Source: Cornus controversa
Lineage: Eukaryota > Streptophyta > Magnoliopsida > Cornales > Cornaceae
Reading direction: 5' to 3'
NCBI GenBank assembly: GCA_026545225.1
Contig: CM048845.1
Location: 117,803,033 to 117,867,032, forward strand
Length of the DNA stretch: 64,000 nt
Shown: piece by piece, positions 58,236-64,000 of the stretch
Numbering within the stretch: the stretch's first letter is position 1
How the letters are laid out: each line of letters starts with the position of its first letter
Notes under the pieces: generated by a model
Databases searched by the model: none
The model's input: the letters and a program-made list of their open reading frames with translations, nothing else
Told to the model about the DNA's origin: nothing
Position numbers and translations under genes: made by a program

Positions 58236-58675
58236 CTAGAAAGCATAGACACTTCACCAAGGGTGCGGACACGGTGTCGGATACTCGGACACCGTGTCGG
58301 ACACTTTGTAGAAGTGCCCTGACATTTTTTTAGAACACTTCTTGGACACTCCTCAAAGATGAATCGGACACTTTATAACAGTGATGTATATTCAAATATT
58401 TTAAATAAAAATTATATGATACTAAGTTATGATTAAAATCTAAGCTAAATATATGTAGAAGACTAAATAAGTCTGGTTCTTTAATTTATTTGTCTATTTT
58501 TGTTTATAAGATTGTTTGGTTCTTAACTACTTGATGATGAATTGAATTATTTCTGTAATGTAGTATTTTTTTATTAAATAATTAATATATATTAATATAT
58601 TATTTTATAGAAATGTCGTATCATTGCCGTGTCCGTATCGTACCCGTGTTTCATTTTCGTATCCATGCTTCCTAG
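58236..58675 (-). mobile_element. hAT-type MITE family M, copy 3
   Basis: 440 bp, inverted relative to the other two copies. Ends CTAGAAAGCATAGACAC and GTATCCATGCTTCCTAG, flanked by a perfect 8-bp duplication GTGATAAC (58228-58235, 58676-58683). It shares the GTGTCCGTATCGTACCCGTG subterminal phrase and the AT-rich core with copy 2. Confidence 0.92.
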
Positions 58676-58683
58676 GTGATAAC

Positions 58684-59240
58684 TATTTTGTGATCGTTTC
58701 GTCAAATGCTCTATAGAGTGCTTAAGAATGTGCATGACGAGTTTGCAAAATGATGTGTGACAATGAAAGTAACTTGAATGAGAAACTTTGGAGTCGTAAG
58801 AAGTATGCTTGGTGTAGTAGTAAAGGTAATGTACCAAAGAAGAAAAAACAAGACGGTGGTAAAGGTGATAACGAAGGTTGTGGTATTGGATCGATGCCTC
58901 ATTTAAAGTTTTAGTCTTACGCTGCTGGCGTAGCTTACACAATCTAGGGTGTGGAAAGTACATCCTTCAACCCCATTGCTGCCAGTGTATGGCTCTTGTT
59001 CATAAATTGAAGTTAGACATGGATGGGCACTCTTGGGAAACTAGAATTTATAACTGGCTTCTGCATATGTGAAAATTTGAACCATCTGATACTCTTCCAA
59101 ATCTATTTGATTGCGCAAGTTTTGACGGTGAGTCAGTAAATCTGGTCCATTGGTTAGCCACTCCTGATTGGTGATTTTATTTGATTATTAATTGAGAAAA
59201 ATAAGTGAGTAAGAAATCTTAAGATTGGTTTTAAATGTTT
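58684..59240. other. Intergenic spacer, no gene found
   Basis: Short unrelated frames on both strands; nothing recognisable. Confidence 0.5.
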
Positions 59241-59244
59241 ATTT

Positions 59245-60360
59245 TATTAGCAAAACTGGAACACCTTTTGCTTTGACAATTGGATAAACCTTTGTCCTTT
59301 AGCAAGCAGAGTGAATCCTATTTTCACTCACATCATTACCAATGTGAGTTCCTTCATCAAGGAAGGAAATTGGTCCTTCTCCAATGCTTTGGTTAGATTG
59401 ATTCCTGAATTGAATGATCTCCAATCCCTCACTTCAATCTCTATTAACTGTGATGATTATGTTAATTGGATTCCTTCACCCAATAGATCTTTCTCCCTTC
59501 CGCATACTCTGAATGCGATTTCGCCACTTCCTATTCTTGCTTTTTGGTCCCATATCACATGGTTTCATCCTTGCATCCCTAGTCATAACTTTATTTTGTG
59601 ATTGGCTGTTCAGAACAGTCTCCAAACTCTTGACAGAAAGAATTATTTCTTCTTGAGATGTCCAAACTTTTGCTCTCTCAGTCTCTTTGCTGCAGAATCT
59701 CACTCTCACTTATTTTTTGAGTGTGAATTTTCGGCTATCATTTGGCAATTTATTCAGCACAAGTGTGGCTTCCATATTCTTCCCTCCAGCTGAAATGATC
59801 TCATCACATGGTCTTCGTATCATTGGAAAGATGACCTCAAGAATTGTGAAGATTGGCTGCGCAAGTTGAGTCTCGCGGCAAGTATTTATTTCATATGAAA
59901 ATAGCGCAATGCAAGGCTAAATGGAGAAAAGTACTCAACAGCGAACCAGGTTTTGAATTTGGTGGTTGATACAATTTGATGCAAACTTTTGAGTTCAAAA
60001 TGGAGGGATTTGGGCTCCGCCGTCCGCATTATGCATGACTGGGATCTCCCTTCATCATTCATTCGAAGCTACACTGGTACCATCTTTTCTTCAATTCAGA
60101 TGATCGATGCTCTGGTTCTTCAATCTCCTTCAAAGGTTTATGGCATTTCAGAGCAACGGTTCTCTCAACTTGAAATTAGGAATTAATTGTTCAGATTGTG
60201 TTTGGTTGTATGTATTTTGGGCCTGGACTTTTAGTTGTTAATTTTTATTACTTCGGGTCATCTTGGCCTGTTTTCAATTATTTGGGTTTAACTCTGTTAA
60301 GCAGAATCATTTCTCTGTAATTCCTTTTTTATATATTTAAATTTGCTTTGCCTTTCAATA
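59245..60360 (+). pseudogene. L1-type LINE 3' fragment (zf-RVT region)
   Basis: Plus-strand remnants read like FDNWINLCPLASRVN, then NWIPSPNRSFSLPHTL, FWSHITWFHPCIPSHNFIL, LAVQNSLQTLDRKNYF, ESHSHLFFECEFSAIIWQF and LSLAASIYFI. This is the zinc-binding reverse-transcriptase C-terminal domain (zf-RVT, with the SH.FF.C motif) of plant L1 LINEs. Several Trp codons are now stops and frames shift. RT and endonuclease are absent (5' truncation). The tail after ~60200 is T-rich; no poly-A or target duplication is clear. Confidence 0.8.
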
Positions 60361-60768
60361 TATAGTCAATCATATACATTCACTTGCTATACATAAAGTG
60401 CATGAGTATATACACTGCGTGCACAAGTACTTTTTTTTTACTAATGATTGGTTGTGTGTTACACACCCTGTAGAAGAACATCTCTAACTAATACTTGGTT
60501 GTGTGATCAACATATCCTATACAATACTTGGTTCTCATTATTTAAGTTTCTTCAATCGTTCTTTAGAGTAATACATGCTTAATGGTACTGGTTAGAGTTT
60601 GTCCAACCGACTTATTTATTTTCAATGGCTGCTTGGAGGGCTAAGTCAGCACATTTTAGTATTTGGTGCCCAGAGTTCTCACCTTTATTTATAGAAAAAG
60701 AATTCTCTTACCATCAACCACTGCCATCACATGTTAACAGGAGAATTGTAGAATTGGATGCTTACAAG

Positions 60769-61411
60769 TACGGGTGCACAAAGAATTGTCCGAATCGGAA
60801 CCGAAATTGAGGGGAGCCGTACCGGAACCGTACCGAACCGTGGCTACGGTTCCGATTTTTAAAATTAGGAACCGTTACCAACGGTTCCGGGACCAGTAAA
60901 ACCGTATCGGAACCAAAACCGTTAGGGGTAACGGTTCCTTGGAACCGAACCGGAACCGTTTTATATTAAATATGTGTATATATATATATATATAATATAA
61001 TAACTATATATAATGATGTAATAATTACATATAATGTATGATAATATAATTATTATATATAATATATAGACATTATATATAATTATTATATGTAATGTAT
61101 ATATATATATATAAAATATAATATAATATAATAATTATATATATATAGGGTGTCATTTTTAGATTGTAGGTCTCACATTTATTTAATGAATATATATATA
61201 TATATATTTTGTATTTTCAAGCTTCATTAAAACAAAAAATCCTAAGGAACCGGAACGGAACCGAGAACCGCGGTTCGGTTCCTCACGATTCCAACCCTTT
61301 ACGATTTCGGTTCCGGTTCTGAAAATTAAGAATCGTTGGTAACGGTTCCGGTTCCGATTCCGATTCCGATTCTATTAAGAACCTTGGAGAACCGTACCGT
61401 GTGCACCCCTA
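60769..61411. mobile_element. MITE-like element with GGAACCG repeats
   Basis: Ends TACGGGTGCACA and (complement) TAGGGGTGCACACGG form an inverted repeat. Both subterminal zones are dense in GGAACCG/CGGTTCC words in opposite orientations around an AT-rich core (60970-61210). Layout fits a hAT-type MITE. Flanks show no clear 8-bp duplication. Confidence 0.65.
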
Positions 61412-61596
61412 CCACTTATTACTACAAAAGACTTTTAAAGAAAGTTGTTTATTTTTAATTTTTTCTAAAAAATAACTTGAATGTAAAAATTACTCTTTAG
61501 AAGGTGGGAATACAATTGCCCTCTTAAAATTTAAGACTAATTCACAATATAACATGTACTACTAAACTATAAAATTTTGTAGAAAAAGTGTTCACC

Positions 61597-61605
61597 TATA
61601 AAATA
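61597..61605 (+). promoter_or_regulatory. TATA box of the GMD gene
   Basis: TATAAAATA lies 135 bp upstream of the ATG at 61732, giving a ~100-nt leader that includes the CT microsatellite. Spacer upstream to 61412 holds nothing else I can support. Confidence 0.65.
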
Positions 61606-61676
61606 CTATTTTCTTGTTATGATTTGGCATATGCTATCAGAAAAGCGCGTAGAAATCTAACAGGGAAGCTGTTCCC

Positions 61677-61694
61677 CTCTCTCTCTCTCTCTCT
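61677..61694 (+). repeat. CT microsatellite in the GMD leader
   Basis: CTCTCTCTCTCTCTCTCTCC between the TATA box and the start codon. CT/GA tracts in plant leaders are known binding sites of BPC proteins. Confidence 0.85.
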
Positions 61695-61731
61695 CCATTT
61701 CCTCAGCCAACAAAACAGAGTAAAAAAAACA

Positions 61732-62862
61732 ATGGCCTCTGAAAATGACACTCCCAGATCCGGATCAACCACCAACATCGCCGCCACCAACGGCGGCGAA
61801 TCAACGGCACCGCCAAATCACAAGACAGCCCTGATTACAGGCATCACAGGCCAGGACGGGTCATACCTCACCGAATTCCTCCTCAACAAGGGGTACGAAG
61901 TCCACGGTCTGATCCGACGGTCCTCCAACTTCAACACCCAACGGATTAATCACATCTATATCGACCCCCACAACGCCCACAAGGCCCGCATGAAGCTCCA
62001 CTACGCCGACCTCACCGACGCCTCCTCCCTCCGCCGTTGGCTTGACACCATCCTCCCCGACGAGGTCTACAACCTCGCCGCCCAATCCCACGTCGCCGTC
62101 TCCTTCGAAATCCCCGATTACACCGCCGACGTCGTCGCCACCGGCGCCCTCCGCCTCCTCGAGGCTGTGCGGTCCCACATCGCCGCCACCGGCCGCTCCC
62201 ACATCCGCTATTACCAGGCCGGATCCTCCGAAATGTTCGGATCCACCCCGCCTCCACAGTCCGAATCGACCCCATTCCACCCGAGGTCGCCGTACGCGGC
62301 GTCGAAATGCGCCGCCCACTGGTACACCGTGAACTACCGCGAGGCCTACGGGATCTTCGCCTGCAACGGCATTCTCTTCAACCACGAGTCCCCCCGGCGG
62401 GGCGAGAACTTCGTGACCCGGAAGATCACCCGGGCCGTGGGTCGGATCAAGACCGGTCTCCAGAGCAAGCTGTTCTTGGGCAATTTGCAGGCGTCAAGGG
62501 ACTGGGGTTTCGCCGGTGACTACGTGGAGGCTATGTGGATGATGCTGCAGCAGGAGAAACCAGACGACTACGTGGTGGCGACGGAGGAGTCGCACACGGT
62601 GGAGGAGTTGTTGGAGGTGGCATTTGGGTACGTTGGGTTGAATTGGAAGGACCATGTAGTGATTGACAAGAGGTATTTCAGGCCTGCCGAAGTGGATAAC
62701 CTGAAAGGCGATTCGAGCAAGGCGAGGAAGGTGCTTGAATGGAAGCCCAAGGTTGGGTTTGAGCAGTTGGTGAAGATGATGGTTGATGAAGATGTAGAAT
62801 TGGCCAAGAGAGAGAAAGTGCTTGTTGATGCTGGGTTTATGGATGCTCACCAACAACCTTGA
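61732..62862 (+). CDS. GMD: GDP-mannose 4,6-dehydratase
   Basis: A 376-residue cytosolic short-chain dehydrogenase that converts GDP-D-mannose to GDP-4-keto-6-deoxymannose, the first step to GDP-L-fucose for xyloglucan, pectin and N-glycan fucosylation. The Rossmann motif GITGQDG is at residues 37-43, the RR segment of the NADP site at about 62-63, catalytic S165 and E167 (GSSEMFG) and the Y188-x3-K192 pair (YAASK). [16 protein letters not shown] is the GMD signature. ATG 61732 was chosen over the longer open frame from 61588 because family members start a short polar N-terminus here and the TATA box and CT leader lie upstream. Length matches plant GMDs (~370). Intronless. The first two thirds are GC-rich, unlike the surrounding DNA. 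No lesions seen. Confidence 0.97.
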   Translation: MASENDTPRSGSTTNIAATNGGESTAPPNHKTALITGITGQDGSYLTEFLLNKGYEVHGLIRRSSNFNTQRINHIYIDPHNAHKARMKLHYADLTDASSLRRWLDTILPDEVYNLAAQSHVAVSFEIPDYTADVVATGALRLLEAVRSHIAATGRSHIRYYQAGSSEMFGSTPPPQSESTPFHPRSPYAASKCAAHWYTVNYREAYGIFACNGILFNHESPRRGENFVTRKITRAVGRIKTGLQSKLFLGNLQASRDWGFAGDYVEAMWMMLQQEKPDDYVVATEESHTVEELLEVAFGYVGLNWKDHVVIDKRYFRPAEVDNLKGDSSKARKVLEWKPKVGFEQLVKMMVDEDVELAKREKVLVDAGFMDAHQQP

Positions 62863-64000
62863 TCAGCAATGTTTGCTTTCCTCCATCAAACTAGTATTGT
62901 TCAATTCAATTGTACTAGCATTTCAAGTTTGTCTGGTTCATCAATGGTTCCTAGAGCTAATATAGTTTGATCTTAAAAATGGGTGTTATTGTTCTTGTGT
63001 TTTTATTTATTTTTTGGGGATCTTTTTATTCTTTTGGGACTTAATATAGGGGTTTTAATGTTATGGTTGTTTGATTTTCTTCAACCCAAATCATTCAGTT
63101 CGGTGAAATTCATAAAAATTTTGATTTTACTGTACCTCTGCATTCATTTCAGATCTCTTGTACTACCAGTGTGGGTTGTTGATCAAATTGCCTCCAATTT
63201 GCATAATCTGATGAGATGCACTTAGAACAGTGATGACTCAATTTTTGTGGATGCTAGAATCTACTGTAATTCAGTATATAAATACACTGATTAAGGGTCA
63301 TTTTTTAGTGAGTTTCAACTTCAATCCATTAATTTCTACGCTAGCCACCGATTACTGTTGTAGCCTCCGGTCTCCGGTCATCCTTCAGTAGCCTAGTAGT
63401 AGTAAAATTAAAATCTGAACTTGTTCACTCGTAAAGGCTTGTGTCGGCAGCTCATGGGTATATCCAACAATCACAAGGTGAGTAAAAAATAGAGACATAC
63501 AAAAATCTTGGGTCCTACTGTTTCATCATCCATGGGAATGCTAGACAAGGAGGAGAATAAAATGTCGGTACACTGAATTACAGAGTATTTCATAGAAGAA
63601 TTTCAGCTACTTGCAATTGTACTAATCTGTCCTCCATTGCAACTTTCCCTTCAGATGAAGGAAGAAAAGCATTATTGTGGATCAAAATAAGGTAACATAA
63701 TGACGACATGTATAATATACCTGATCTAAATACGAACAATAAAATTAATTACGCGAATAATATAACACACGTACTATTCAAATTCTTTATTATATTATGC
63801 AAGAATGGCACGTACTATTCAAATTCATCCATTCAGTGTTGTCAATTCAAATAAGGGTATTGCCAATAAATGAGCAGGAGTGTTGTCACCCGTATCAATT
63901 AGAACCAAGTAAGATCACAAAGAACTGAAAATTGAACCTAAGATTTTCACTGAAAATTGATCACGTGGCGTCGTTTATTACGCATACGATATTATCCTAT
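62863..64000. other. GMD 3' UTR and intergenic spacer
   Basis: T-rich 3' UTR, then AT-rich spacer to the right edge. A phrase (CACGTACTATTCAAATTC) is directly repeated at about 63769 and 63809. No further gene seen. Confidence 0.6.

Noticed and set aside
59476-59709. Minus-strand ORF within the LINE fragment
   Set aside because: Opposite strand of the recognisable zf-RVT remnant; no support of its own.
61861-62385. Long open frame antisense to GMD
   Set aside because: Gly/Val-rich reading caused by the GC-rich codons of GMD on the other strand; no start context or homology.

Overview
The window is plant nuclear DNA, most likely from a eudicot. It is AT-rich and full of LTR retrotransposons, MITEs and LINE remnants. 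It carries three host genes: a BBR/BPC class II GAGA-binding factor (+), a three-RRM nuclear RNA-binding protein with a spliced 10-exon CDS (-), and an intronless GDP-mannose 4,6-dehydratase (+). Nothing bacterial, viral or organellar is present.

Region by region. 1-22850 is one nested stack of Ty3/gypsy elements. The oldest layer is a decayed Tat-lineage element (-), with its 5' LTR at 22482-22850 and gag, PR, RT, two RNase H modules and INT in fragments. It also holds a 73-bp tandem array and an opposite-strand ORF remnant. An Athila-type element (B, +, 4728-15621) sits in its 3' part. B keeps gag, PR, INT and an env-like ORF but has lost RT and RNase H. Within B lie a full second Athila (A, -, 1-4727 and beyond the left edge), which interrupts B's 5' LTR, and a solo Athila LTR (6372-7801), which interrupts B's gag and is flanked by a perfect 5-bp duplication. 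A has an uninterrupted gag-PR-RT frame of 1025 codons up to the window edge.

22851-25670 is AT-rich spacer with duplications and a foldback element. 25671-35565 is the BPC gene: a TATA box and CpG-rich leader, a proposed very long 5'-UTR intron holding a hAT MITE, an RTE LINE tail and a solo copia LTR, then one coding exon. A dead Ty1/copia element follows (36042-40429). 40430-51070 holds transposon relics: a MULE-like element with a 10-bp duplication, a PIF/Harbinger element with TTA duplications and transposase remains, a hAT MITE and a long foldback element. 51074-54925 is the RRM gene. Its leader is a triplicated 99-bp unit with telo-box and GAGA motifs. 55250-61415 carries more MITEs and an L1 LINE fragment. 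61732-62862 is the GMD gene, and the remainder is spacer.

The three host genes form no operon or obvious pathway. GMD makes the GDP-L-fucose precursor for cell-wall and glycoprotein fucosylation. The BPC protein is a transcription factor for GA/CT repeats, and such repeats occur in the leaders of all three genes. I found no convincingly new biological system. The most unusual items are the nested stack with its testable predictions, an in-frame PR-INT fusion lacking RT, the phase-perfect 73-bp array, the triplicated telo-box/GAGA leader, and a three-copy MITE family with clean 8-bp duplications.
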